A DNA stretch of 32,142 bases from Oscillatoriaceae cyanobacterium Prado104. Its GTDB lineage: Bacteria; Cyanobacteriota; Cyanobacteriia; Cyanobacteriales; Microcoleaceae. The translations under genes were made by a program, and so were the position numbers. The notes under the pieces were generated by a model, which was not told the origin of the DNA, did not search any database, and saw only the letters and a list, made by a program, of their open reading frames with translations. This document shows positions 6,361 to 13,732 of this stretch, piece after piece (position 1 is the first letter of the stretch; each line of letters starts with the position of its first letter). Where the stretch lies: assembly GCA_025454405.1 (NCBI GenBank), contig JALOON010000059.1:30744-62885 (forward strand), in the 5' to 3' direction.

Positions 6361-9120
6361 TTAATTTGGCGGATCGAAGCGGTTGACCGAGAGGGCAATC
6401 CCGATCATCGGTAGCGCTACGCCAAAGCAGATCAGCCATTGATCCAGGTTCATCGGCGCTGTCTGGAATATACTGTTAATAAACGCAGAATTAGCAAAGA
6501 TAATCTGCAAAATCACAGCGACGACAATCCCCACACCCAGGGCTGGAGCACCGCTAACCCGCTCTTTCGAGCCGCCAAATTTAGCCATCAAAGAAGGCAG
6601 CAACTGGCTGAGACTCAACAGGTAAAAAATCCGACCCATTACCAAAGCTTGAATTGCCATCGTGCGAGCCAGTTCCAAAGTTCCCCAAGGGGCTTGGCGC
6701 ACCCATTCAAACATTCCGAAAATCAGCGTCCAGTTGTAGAGGGAAATCGCCAGAATCCGCTTGATCCGATTTTGAGTCAGGAAAGGTTCGTTCACCGGTC
6801 GCGGTTGCTGTTTCATGACTCCCGGCGATTTAGGCTCGAAAGCCAGCGGCACAGTCATGGTAATCGAATTGAGCATATTCAACCAGAGGATTTGCAGCGA
6901 CAAAATCGGCAATTCCCTGCCCAACAAAGTGCTCAGCAAAATAGTCATCGATTCTCCACCGTTGACTGGCAAAATGAAGCTAATAGCCTTAATTAGGTTT
7001 TTATAAACCGATCGCCCTTCTTCCACCGCAGATTCGATCGAAGCAAAATTATCGTCAGTCAAAATCATGTCGGCGGCTTCCTTAGAAACCTCAGTGCCGC
7101 TGCCCATCGCGATGCCGATATCCGCTTGTTTGAGGGCGGGTGCGTCGTTAACGCCGTCTCCCGTCATCGCTACGATCTCGCCTTTGTGTTGCAAAGCTTC
7201 TACCAGCCGGAGTTTTTGTTCAGGGGCGACGCGGGCAAACACCGATCCTGCTTCTACCGCTTCAGCGAGGTCGTTTTTGTTCATTTCCGCAAGTTGCGCG
7301 CCGGTGTAAGCGACAAGTTCCCTGTGGTGTTTGGTTTTGCGGAATCCCATGCGGCGGGCGATGGCCTTGGCGGTGGCGATGTGGTCGCCCGTAATCATTT
7401 TGACTTGGATGCCGGCGGTTTGACAGGCTTGAACGGCCGCGATCGCTTCTGCCCGCGGCGGGTCGATCATCCCTTGCAGTCCGAGGAAAATCAGCCCCGA
7501 TGCCAAATCCGGGTGATCGACGGAATTTTGCTCGTCGGGTACGGATTTTTTCGCTAAAGCCAAGACGCGCAAACCTTGTTCTGCCATGGCATCGACTTGC
7601 TGGTGAATTTGCGCGCGATCGACTGCTACTGATTTTCCTTCAACATCGAGACTGGAACTGCAGCGAGTCAGAATTGATTCGACGGAACCCTTGACATACA
7701 AAATTTTACCGTTCGGAGTTCGGTGCAGCGTCGCCATGTATTGAAACTGCGATTCAAAGGGAATTGAATCCAGGCGCGGCATGGATTTTTCCAAGACTGG
7801 GTGGCTTAAATCTGCTTTTTTGGCAGCAGCAATTAACGCCCCTTCCGTCGGATCGCCGACAACAATCCAGCTATCATCTTTAAATTCGAGGTGAGAGTCG
7901 TTGCACAGCATTCCAGCTTGCAAACATTCTTGCAAAGTAGGAGCATTAGCTACTGCAATTGGCAATTGGTTGAGTTGAATTTCGCCTTCCGGGCTGTAGC
8001 CGTTGCCGGTGACTGAGTAGGATGTACTGCCGGCATAGATTTCTTGCACCGTCATCTGATTTTCTGTCAGGGTGCCAGTTTTGTCGGAACAGATGACTGT
8101 CGCGCCGCCGAGGGTTTCTACGGCGGGCAGTTTGCGCACAATGGCGTGGCGGCTGGCCATCCGGGAAACGCCGACGGCGAGGGTGACGGTGATGACGGCG
8201 GGCAGGCCTTCGGGAATCGCGCCGACGATCAGGGCGACTGCGGGTTCGACTGCTTCCGCAAAGGCTGAAACTCCCGGCGGGACTGGCTTGCCCAGCCTGA
8301 CTGCGAAGGTCAAACTTGCCATGCCCAGCACGAAAAACAGCCAGTTTTGACTGAATTGGTTGAATTTGCGGGTGAGGGGGGTGGTGAGGTCAATGTGCCG
8401 GTCTAATAATTGAGAGATTTTACCGGTTTCGGTGTCGTTGCCGATCGCGACTACAATTCCGCTACCTTGACCGAATGTAACAAAGCTTCCGGCATAAGCC
8501 ATATTGTCGCGTTCTGCCAGCGGCGTTTCTTCCGGCAAAACCAGGTCTCCCGATGCTGTGAGTTCTTTTTCTACGGCAACAGATTCGCCAGTCAGTCCCG
8601 ATTCGTCGATTTGCAAGTCGCGCACTTTCACCAAGCGCAAATCTGCCGGTACTTTGTCGCCGGAAGTGAGGGTTACTAAGTCGCCGACAACGAGTTCTCG
8701 CGAGGGAATTTTTAACTTTTTGCCGCCCCGGATGACTGTAGCTTCTGTGGTGACTGCTTTGGCGAGGGCTTCGATTTTTTTCTCAGCCCCGGCTTCTTGG
8801 ATGAAGCTGATAGTAGCGTTGATGGTAGTGACGCCCCAAATGATGCTAGCGTTGAGCAATTCCCCGATGACTGCTTTGATTAAACCCGCACTCAGCAAGA
8901 TGATTAAGAGGGGTTGGTTGAATTGCAGGATGAATTTTAACCATGCCGGTTTTCCAGCTTTGACTACTAATTCGTTGAAACCAAATTTTTGTTGGCGGCT
9001 GGCTGCTTCTGCCCCATCGAGGCCGTTTTCGATGTGGGTGCCTAGAGTTTTTACGACCTCTGACTTGTCTAAATAGTGCCAAAATTTCGTGACTGATTCT
9101 TTGGTTGCTGTTTCTGGCAT
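6361..9120 (-). CDS. P-type cation-transporting ATPase (P2A-like)
   Basis: 919-residue P-type ATPase. The N-terminal cation-ATPase region (about 1-75) is followed by transmembrane helices, the actuator loop with TGES (177-180), PEGLP in M4 (303-307), the phosphorylated Asp346 in DKTGT, the nucleotide-binding domain (KGS near 477-479), the hinge TGDGVNDAPAL (653-663) and M5-M10 to the end. The family pumps cations out of the cytosol, classically Ca2+. M4 Glu304 and M5 Asn720/Glu723 (VNGGE) match SERCA Ca2+ ligands. M6, however, reads LNMLNSITM where SERCA has VNLVTDG, so the key M6 Asp is absent, as I recall for CtpF-type pumps. The substrate is therefore unsettled. It is convergent with the adjacent Ter gene. 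Confidence 0.93.
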   Translation of the reverse strand: MPETATKESVTKFWHYLDKSEVVKTLGTHIENGLDGAEAASRQQKFGFNELVVKAGKPAWLKFILQFNQPLLIILLSAGLIKAVIGELLNASIIWGVTTINATISFIQEAGAEKKIEALAKAVTTEATVIRGGKKLKIPSRELVVGDLVTLTSGDKVPADLRLVKVRDLQIDESGLTGESVAVEKELTASGDLVLPEETPLAERDNMAYAGSFVTFGQGSGIVVAIGNDTETGKISQLLDRHIDLTTPLTRKFNQFSQNWLFFVLGMASLTFAVRLGKPVPPGVSAFAEAVEPAVALIVGAIPEGLPAVITVTLAVGVSRMASRHAIVRKLPAVETLGGATVICSDKTGTLTENQMTVQEIYAGSTSYSVTGNGYSPEGEIQLNQLPIAVANAPTLQECLQAGMLCNDSHLEFKDDSWIVVGDPTEGALIAAAKKADLSHPVLEKSMPRLDSIPFESQFQYMATLHRTPNGKILYVKGSVESILTRCSSSLDVEGKSVAVDRAQIHQQVDAMAEQGLRVLALAKKSVPDEQNSVDHPDLASGLIFLGLQGMIDPPRAEAIAAVQACQTAGIQVKMITGDHIATAKAIARRMGFRKTKHHRELVAYTGAQLAEMNKNDLAEAVEAGSVFARVAPEQKLRLVEALQHKGEIVAMTGDGVNDAPALKQADIGIAMGSGTEVSKEAADMILTDDNFASIESAVEEGRSVYKNLIKAISFILPVNGGESMTILLSTLLGRELPILSLQILWLNMLNSITMTVPLAFEPKSPGVMKQQPRPVNEPFLTQNRIKRILAISLYNWTLIFGMFEWVRQAPWGTLELARTMAIQALVMGRIFYLLSLSQLLPSLMAKFGGSKERVSGAPALGVGIVVAVILQIIFANSAFINSIFQTAPMNLDQWLICFGVALPMIGIALSVNRFDPPN

Positions 9121-9581
9121 GGTAATCCCTGACTGTTTCTAAACGTTGAATCGGTTTTTACAGGAAATGTCAAACACAAACTTATGACAGCGATCGGTAT
9201 TTCTTTTAGGTTAAGAATTACCGAGCTGATTTCGATCGAACCTTGAGTTCGATCGCTCGATTTTGCTCCGATAGCTAAATGCGATCGCCGCAATATCTTG
9301 TCACGACATACCTTTGCTAAAAATCATGCCTGCGCGCTCGATACGGGCTAGACAGGTAGTTTTAGCAATGCTAGTCAGCCATTTTGCATGACTGCTCGAT
9401 CGGTCGCTCTTGCAGATATTGGGAGAGCTGCAGGCTGTTAATTGCGTTAACGAACTGTGCTTTTATAAATATTACAACAAATAAGTTGTTATAGTGCAAT
9501 AGATTTGGCAAACTATTTCTGAAGTTAGATTTTTTTTGTGGATGTTCAGTCAGACAAACAAGAAAACAGTCGATCGGATGA

Positions 9582-9610
9582 TTGACATTTTGCAGATTTT
9601 AGGTTATTTT
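9582..9610 (+). promoter_or_regulatory. Candidate promoter of the C39 peptidase gene
   Basis: TTGACA (9582-9587), a 17-nt spacer and TATTTT (9605-9610). Transcription from about 9617 would give a leader of about 220 nt that includes the C-rich repeat. It is supported only by matching the sigma-70-type consensus. Confidence 0.45.
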
Positions 9611-9719
9611 AAAAGCGCAAGAAGACAACAAGGATTTGACAGCAAACGCCCCGACAAATTTAAGTGTTAAACTTAAATATTAGATGTAAGTCACCCCTTC
9701 AAGTCTTGCCGATCGCCTA

Positions 9720-9833
9720 CTCCCCCACTCCCCCCTCTCTCACTCTCCCACTCTCCCACTCTCCCCCTCCCCCCCCTCTCCCACTCTCCCCCTCCCCCAC
9801 TCTCCCCCTCTCCCCCTCTCCCCATCTCCCCAT
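9720..9833. repeat. C-rich octamer repeat in the gene leader
   Basis: Almost pure pyrimidine tract of ACTCTCCC/CTCTCCCC octamers, the reverse-complement type of the tract at 1-122. It runs up to the ATG at 9835 and replaces any Shine-Dalgarno. It is open in the frame of the peptidase and would encode a Pro/Ser/Leu-rich stretch, which I regard as untranslated. Confidence 0.85.
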
Positions 9834-9834
9834 C

Positions 9835-10857
9835 ATGGAAATACTTGCAACACTGGTACTGGGCTCGGCATTGTTTGTCTGGGGAATGCGTTTCGGGCGG
9901 GTGTTAGTTCGATCGGGAGTGACGGCTAACGATTTGTTTCAGGGCAGAAATTGGATTGCCCTGGCTTTTTTAGGTTTTTATATTGCTTTGCTGCTGCTGG
10001 CTTTAAATATGCCTCAAATGCCAGTTTTGCCGATCGAGTGGCGCTTTCACGGAATGCAAGTGACTTGGACTTTGCTGCGGGTAATTCTGATGGGCGTCTG
10101 CGGGATCGGTTTTACAGTAAGTTGGCAGACGGCGCGATCGCAAGTAGTTGCAGTAATTTTAATTGGCTTGCTGGGATTGGGCGGATTTACCAGTGCTGAA
10201 TCTTATTTTATGGCACCAATTTATTCGGAATTGGTAGATAATTTGCGGCCCAACGGTGTATTTCGACAAACTTCTAACAGCAGTTGCGCGCCGGCGGCGC
10301 TGGCTACTGTATTGAGAAAGTGGGGCATGAATGCGACGGAATCGAGTGTAGCGCGTTTGGCTGGTACGAGTCGTTTGGGAACTTCGATGCCGCAGTTAAT
10401 TGTAGCAGTGAGGGCGTTGGGCATCAATGCAATAGAATTGAGGCCGACTTGGGAGCAAATGCAGCAAATCAATCGCCTCGGAGTGCTGTCAATTTCAATT
10501 GCTACTGGGGCCATCAAACGACCTCACGCGGTGGCTTTGCTGGCGATAAATGACCGTATAGCGACTATTGGCGATCCGGCACTGGGGAGGATTTTTTATT
10601 TAGACAGGGCAACTTTAGCTCGGCTGTGGCTGAAGGAGTACGTGCCGGTGTTTCGATCGAGCGATATCTTGTTAAGCGAGCAGCAAGCTGTTGGTTATTT
10701 GAGTAAGTTGGGATATAATTCGGGAAATTTGAAAGCAGATATCGAGCGCTTTCAAAGCGATAAAAAATTGCAAGTTAGCGGTAAGTTAGATCGGATGACT
10801 GAGTTGATGTTGAGCGGCCCTTTTTTGGAGGGTGTGCCGAGATTGGATGGTAAGTAG
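9835..10857 (+). CDS. Membrane C39-type peptidase with C-terminal PG-binding-like domain
   Basis: 340 residues. Hydrophobic segments at about 1-20, 40-60, 80-97 and 103-120 indicate a membrane anchor of about four helices. A papain-like C39 domain follows (about 140-275), with catalytic Cys151 in SSCAPAALATVL, His231 in RPHAVALLAI and Asp247 in GDPALG. The C-terminal 55 residues (AVGYLSKLGY...IERFQSDKKLQVSGKLD) look like a peptidoglycan-binding-1 fold. C39 peptidases usually cleave after double-Gly leaders. This one is free-standing, not fused to an ABC exporter, so its substrate is unknown. The ATG at 9835 was chosen because the preceding 57 codons of the open frame are simple repeat and lack start support. 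It stands alone on the plus strand. Confidence 0.85.
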   Translation: MEILATLVLGSALFVWGMRFGRVLVRSGVTANDLFQGRNWIALAFLGFYIALLLLALNMPQMPVLPIEWRFHGMQVTWTLLRVILMGVCGIGFTVSWQTARSQVVAVILIGLLGLGGFTSAESYFMAPIYSELVDNLRPNGVFRQTSNSSCAPAALATVLRKWGMNATESSVARLAGTSRLGTSMPQLIVAVRALGINAIELRPTWEQMQQINRLGVLSISIATGAIKRPHAVALLAINDRIATIGDPALGRIFYLDRATLARLWLKEYVPVFRSSDILLSEQQAVGYLSKLGYNSGNLKADIERFQSDKKLQVSGKLDRMTELMLSGPFLEGVPRLDGK

Positions 10858-10876
10858 CTATATTATAAGAATTAAT

Positions 10877-10915
10877 GAACCGCAGAGGGCGCAGAGAGCG
10901 CAGAGAGAGATATAG
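10877..10915. repeat. Dispersed CCGCAGAGGGCGCAGAG repeat
   Basis: CCGCAGAGGGCGCAGAGAG followed by GAGA-rich sequence. The same word occurs inverted at about 14849-14878 (TCTGCGCCCTCTGCGG) and a relative occurs at 13637-13672 (CGCGCCCTTTGCGTCTTCGCGG). Such words are common between genes in cyanobacteria. Confidence 0.65.
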
Positions 10916-10954
10916 AGAGAGTTTTTTTGTAAGATGAGAGCAGATTACAAGATG

Positions 10955-11350
10955 TCACGGAATGAAAACCCTTCTTGCACCCATATAATTGCTAGAATAA
11001 ATTGCAATCTCAACCAGACGATCGACACACCTTTCTCGATAGATTGAGTCATTTAACACTCGATCGGCATTACCGATTGTCACAACAGGTAATGATTCGG
11101 GTGTGTTTTCTTCGCGCATTACTTGTTCCAATGAATCTTCATCTTTCATACTTCGATTAGCTGTGAGTAAAATCATTTGATTTTCCTGAGCGAGTCTCCA
11201 AACAACTCGATCGCTGCTATCAGTTGATAATTCCATTTCTTCAAACATGACGAAGCGAATTTGAACAAAATCAAGCCAACCTTGGCTGACAATACTGCCA
11301 AGAAGAACTCGTGCGTGTCCCTTTATATTATTGTCAACTAGAAAAATCAT
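10955..11350 (-). CDS. DUF5615-like (PIN-type) protein, putative toxin
   Basis: 131 residues from the ATG at 11350, which overlaps the stop of the upstream DUF433 gene by 4 nt (ATGA), indicating translational coupling. The N-terminal FLVDNNIKGHARVLL and the central ILLTANRS resemble the acidic and Asn/Asp positions of the DUF5615/PIN-like fold (usual forms: DEN and LLTxDRDF). A longer open frame from 11395 is rejected because of the coupling and because it overlaps DUF433. In cyanobacteria, DUF5615 proteins commonly follow a DUF433 partner and are regarded as toxin-antitoxin-like. Nuclease activity is inferred only from the fold family, and some acidic positions are not clearly conserved. Confidence 0.7.
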   Translation of the reverse strand: MIFLVDNNIKGHARVLLGSIVSQGWLDFVQIRFVMFEEMELSTDSSDRVVWRLAQENQMILLTANRSMKDEDSLEQVMREENTPESLPVVTIGNADRVLNDSIYRERCVDRLVEIAIYSSNYMGARRVFIP

Positions 11351-11721
11351 GACTGAAGTTGGTGACGCGCCTTCGATGCTTGAAGCTTTTCCCAAGCAGC
11401 TTCCAATCCTGGCGGTGGTTGGAGAGTAGCAATTCGGGCAACGCGATCGCGATTTTGTTCTTCATAGTATAGACGAAGTTCCTCTGTTTCTTTGAGGACA
11501 AGTTGATATTCTGCTTCCACTTCAGCCCGATTTGTATCTATGTAAGAAAGGGCTGCATTAATTTGCTCTGCTGTTAAGTCAAACAGGGCGCGAATAAATT
11601 TAGGAGGATATTGAGCAGTTACATAGTCCATCACGTCGTAAAGAGTGATGCGCGTGCCTGCGATCGTCAGTCCGCGCTCTGTACGGATAATAGCAGAAGG
11701 TTCGTTACTTACTGAATTCAT
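11347..11721 (-). CDS. DUF433-domain protein, putative antitoxin
   Basis: 124 residues. The N-terminal half (IIRTERGLTIAGTRITLYDVMDYV, then PPKFIRALFDLTAEQINAALSYIDTN) is a clear DUF433 domain, a small winged-helix-like DNA-binding fold. The C-terminal part (about 75-124) is charged and helical, often a toxin-binding extension. It is the first gene of a coupled pair with the DUF5615-like gene (4-nt overlap). No strong Shine-Dalgarno is seen before 11721. It begins only 30 nt after the stop of the truncated RelE-type remnant, so it may share the transcript of that older module. Confidence 0.85.
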   Translation of the reverse strand: MNSVSNEPSAIIRTERGLTIAGTRITLYDVMDYVTAQYPPKFIRALFDLTAEQINAALSYIDTNRAEVEAEYQLVLKETEELRLYYEEQNRDRVARIATLQPPPGLEAAWEKLQASKARHQLQS

Positions 11722-11750
11722 ACAGCTTGCTTGTCGCCAATTTATTTCTA

Positions 11751-11891
11751 TTATAGCTCAAAGGCTGGGTCAAATACATCTACTTCCATTTGTTGAAGAG
11801 TATCTTCAATACGCTGTTGGAGGTCAGCATTTCGCCTCACGAACTTTCGTAACGCCCGTTTAAATTTGGGGGTTAAAATGAGTAATCTCAT
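11751..11891 (-). pseudogene. Truncated RelE/YafQ-like toxin remnant
   Basis: Found by reading the minus strand from an ATG at 11891, which overlaps the stop of the upstream antitoxin-like gene (ATGA). The 46-residue frame reads MRLLILTPKFKRALRKFVRR and continues through NADLQQRIEDTLQQMEVDVFDPAF, then stops (TAA). This is the N-terminal half of a RelE-type mRNA-interferase toxin, whose full length is usually 85-95 residues. The C-terminal half, with the usual HKLKG..., LSG... and Arg-rich catalytic region, is missing, and I could not find it in the 30 nt before DUF433. It is almost certainly inactive as a toxin. Confidence 0.75.
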
Positions 11892-12115
11892 GATTCTGGC
11901 TGTTGCAAAGACTGGCGTAAAGCTGTAATGACTTCCCCAGCAAATTGGGGTCGAAATTTGCCGGCCCGGAAATCCGCTAAGGTTTGCTGGGAATCTGCAG
12001 CTATTTCTGCACGGCGATTTTCGCGGTGACGATTTTGTAGAATTTTAATCAACATTTCCTGCTGTTCGTAGGTTAGATTCAAAGCAGTTTCTAGCACTTG
12101 GTCAAGAGTATTCAA
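11888..12115 (-). CDS. Antitoxin-like protein of a broken RelE-type module
   Basis: 75 residues: helical LDQVLETALNLTYEQQEMLIKILQ, then an Arg-rich stretch (NRHRENRRAEIAADSQ) and an ADFRAGKFRP motif. It resembles small antitoxin-like proteins that precede RelE/YafQ-type toxins in cyanobacteria (recognised from the pattern, not a search). The start codon is TTG at 12115; no in-frame ATG exists before residue 20. Its stop overlaps the remnant toxin start by 4 nt. A TATAAT box for the minus strand lies at 12151-12156, about 35 nt upstream. With its toxin truncated it appears to be an orphan antitoxin. Confidence 0.65.
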   Translation of the reverse strand: MNTLDQVLETALNLTYEQQEMLIKILQNRHRENRRAEIAADSQQTLADFRAGKFRPQFAGEVITALRQSLQQPES

Positions 12116-12197
12116 GGAGTTAAGCGATCGCTGCTGGGTTGTATAAAACTATTATATAATATTTGGAGCTAGAGCAGACTGAAACACACTCTCCCTA

Positions 12198-12986
12198 TCA
12201 GGATAAATACCTGAATTCCCAATAGCGATCGCGTTCCTCTGGTTTGGGATCTGGCTCCTCGAAAACATCAACTTTCTCAGGTAAAAGCCACTTCTTATAA
12301 CAATCTTTTTCAATAATACAGGTTTGACCGGGCTGGATTGAAGACACTGGCAACCACACGCCACCATTGAGTCTGCCATTCTTTGCCCTTACACCAATAG
12401 AGAGGAAGGGAAGCACCATATTTGAACCATTATGAACTTCAAACATCAAGTTGCCGTTGTCAGCTATACCGATAACCTGCCAACGGAATTTTCGTCGGGA
12501 CTCAACGATAGCTTGCTCTTGCTCTGTGAATGGAGGCGGACCCTTCTCAATGGCTGCCCACTGTTTCTTCGTGAACAATTTCCTTGCTGCCAAGCATCTC
12601 GCTTTCAACCATTCCTCGAAACAGCTTGCAGTTTGTTGCAATCCCAGCTCGTGTTGCCACTCAAACACAGGAGACTCTTCCCCTGGAACAAACAGTGATT
12701 CTCTGAAATAGGCCAATGCCATGTCAGTACGACCAAAATGTAGCAAAATGCAACCATCATCCGATTGAGCATCAGTAGGAACATTAAATACCTGTACTAG
12801 ATAGATACTTCCCTGACGATAGAGCTGGGCACCACCAAACTGTATAACGAACTCTTTGTATGATGGTGGCACGGGAAGATCTGACTGCTCGACTAACTCT
12901 CGTTGTTCATCTGATAGTGGACCGTCCACAACATGGAATTTGGGGGTTTTGATTCTCTCCATTTCATCCCTAAGCCATTCAAACAT
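12198..12986 (-). CDS. SMI1/KNR4 (SUKH)-family protein
   Basis: 262 residues from the ATG at 12986, served by GGAG about 8 nt upstream; a TTG-initiated extension of 7 codons is less likely. The N-terminal SMI1/KNR4-like fold includes LPVPPSYKEFVIQFGGAQLY and EWLKARC; this fold occurs in immunity and regulatory proteins. The second half (about 165-262) is a further domain with IGIADNGNLMFEV, GGVWLPVSSIQPGQ and an acidic end, of unknown function. No toxin of the polymorphic class is seen beside it, so an immunity role is unproven. It follows the P-loop kinase gene after about 35 bp, so the two are probably co-transcribed. Confidence 0.75.
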   Translation of the reverse strand: MFEWLRDEMERIKTPKFHVVDGPLSDEQRELVEQSDLPVPPSYKEFVIQFGGAQLYRQGSIYLVQVFNVPTDAQSDDGCILLHFGRTDMALAYFRESLFVPGEESPVFEWQHELGLQQTASCFEEWLKARCLAARKLFTKKQWAAIEKGPPPFTEQEQAIVESRRKFRWQVIGIADNGNLMFEVHNGSNMVLPFLSIGVRAKNGRLNGGVWLPVSSIQPGQTCIIEKDCYKKWLLPEKVDVFEEPDPKPEERDRYWEFRYLS

Positions 12987-13020
12987 ACAAAACTTCTCCG
13001 TTCTCAATAGATTGATTCAT

Positions 13021-13539
13021 TTAACAATCGCTTGCCTGCCGATCTGACAGGCAGGATAAAAGGCGATCGAAACAAGCTTGTTCGGATTGTCCGGCAGTAT
13101 TAATAACAATTCTATCCCCAATCCAAGGTTGAAATTCGCGATTTTCTACATCTTGCCAGCTTGGAAGTATTAATCCTGGAATGCTCGAAACACGAGTTTT
13201 AATCCGATGGCGGTGTTCGGTTCGATCGGCACAAACTATCTCAATATTAACATATTTTGCATTAGATTGCAATGCTACATTTTCCCACGCACTTCTCGTT
13301 AATTCAAGGGGATTGCACGAATCGGCAACAACACTAATTCCCAATCGCAGGTTGTCAGCGGCAATCCGATATGCAAGATTGTAACCTTCACCTTGCAGGT
13401 CGATCGCGCATAAATCCCTCATCCCTTGCTCGATAGTATCTACCCGTAAATAAGCAGCAGAAATCTGCCTCGCAAGTGTTTGCGAAAGTGTCGTTTTTCC
13501 AGTTCCCGGCAATCCAGAAAATATATAAAGATTTGGCAT
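13021..13539 (-). CDS. P-loop kinase of the AAA_33/zeta-toxin-like type
   Basis: 172 residues. Walker A is GLPGTGKTT near the N-terminus (MPNLYIFSGLPGTGKTTLSQ). Conserved LRVDTIEQGM and VVADSCNPL segments match the AAA_33 family of small-molecule or nucleic-acid-end kinases. The start at 13539 is chosen because Walker A lies within the first 20 residues, as in the family; the upstream 29 codons are AT-rich and unlike protein. The substrate is not predictable. It lies upstream of the SMI1/KNR4 gene on the same strand. Confidence 0.8.
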   Translation of the reverse strand: MPNLYIFSGLPGTGKTTLSQTLARQISAAYLRVDTIEQGMRDLCAIDLQGEGYNLAYRIAADNLRLGISVVADSCNPLELTRSAWENVALQSNAKYVNIEIVCADRTEHRHRIKTRVSSIPGLILPSWQDVENREFQPWIGDRIVINTAGQSEQACFDRLLSCLSDRQASDC

Positions 13540-13636
13540 ATTTCGGTACTTAAAATAAACTAAAAAATAAATATTTGACACAGTATCTAGAGGCAAGAAA
13601 CATCCAAAATCCGACTTAGCTAACACCTCGATCTTC

Positions 13637-13672
13637 TTCCTCTTCTCTTCGCGCCCTTTGCGTCTTCGCGGT
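13637..13672. repeat. Dispersed GCGCCCTTTGCGTCTTCGCGG repeat
   Basis: Inverted form of the ACCGCGAAGACGCAAAGG-type word common between cyanobacterial genes, here between the hydrolase and kinase genes. Confidence 0.6.
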
Positions 13673-13684
13673 TTAATAATCTAT

Positions 13685-13726
13685 GGTGCGCGGTACGCAC
13701 CTTACGTAAGGTGCGTACCGCGCACC
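13685..13726. repeat. Perfect 42-bp palindrome
   Basis: GGTGCGCGGTACGCACCTTA followed by C, then its exact reverse complement, with the centre between 13705 and 13706 (TTAC/GTAA). All 21 bp pair. It lies 7 nt beyond the hydrolase stop (minus strand). No T-run follows on the minus strand, so it is not a standard rho-independent terminator. It could act as an RNA-stabilising hairpin or be a palindromic repeat insertion. Confidence 0.9.
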
Positions 13727-13732
13727 CCATGA

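Larger units (their letters stand above)
9121..9834. other. Long divergent intergenic region
   Basis: 714 bp between the ATPase start (minus) and the C39 peptidase start (plus). It holds dispersed CGATCG words at 9230-9290, a possible promoter pair near 9442-9469 (TTGCGT, 16 nt, TATAAA), a better one at 9582-9610, and the C-rich repeat at 9720-9833. I see no gene or structured RNA that I can name. Confidence 0.6.

Noticed and set aside
6439..9076. Open frames of 80-190 codons opposite the P-type ATPase
   Set aside because: Shadow frames of a well-conserved gene; no recognisable domains or ribosome-binding sites.
9664..9834. N-terminal extension of the C39 peptidase (57 codons)
   Set aside because: Encodes only the C-rich repeat (Pro/Ser/Leu); the hydrophobic N-terminus begins at 9835.
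11645..11863. 72-codon plus-strand frame across the toxin remnant and DUF433
   Set aside because: Antisense to recognisable genes; no family match by eye.
12432..12711. Two plus-strand frames inside the SMI1/KNR4 gene
   Set aside because: Antisense shadows of a coherent minus-strand protein.
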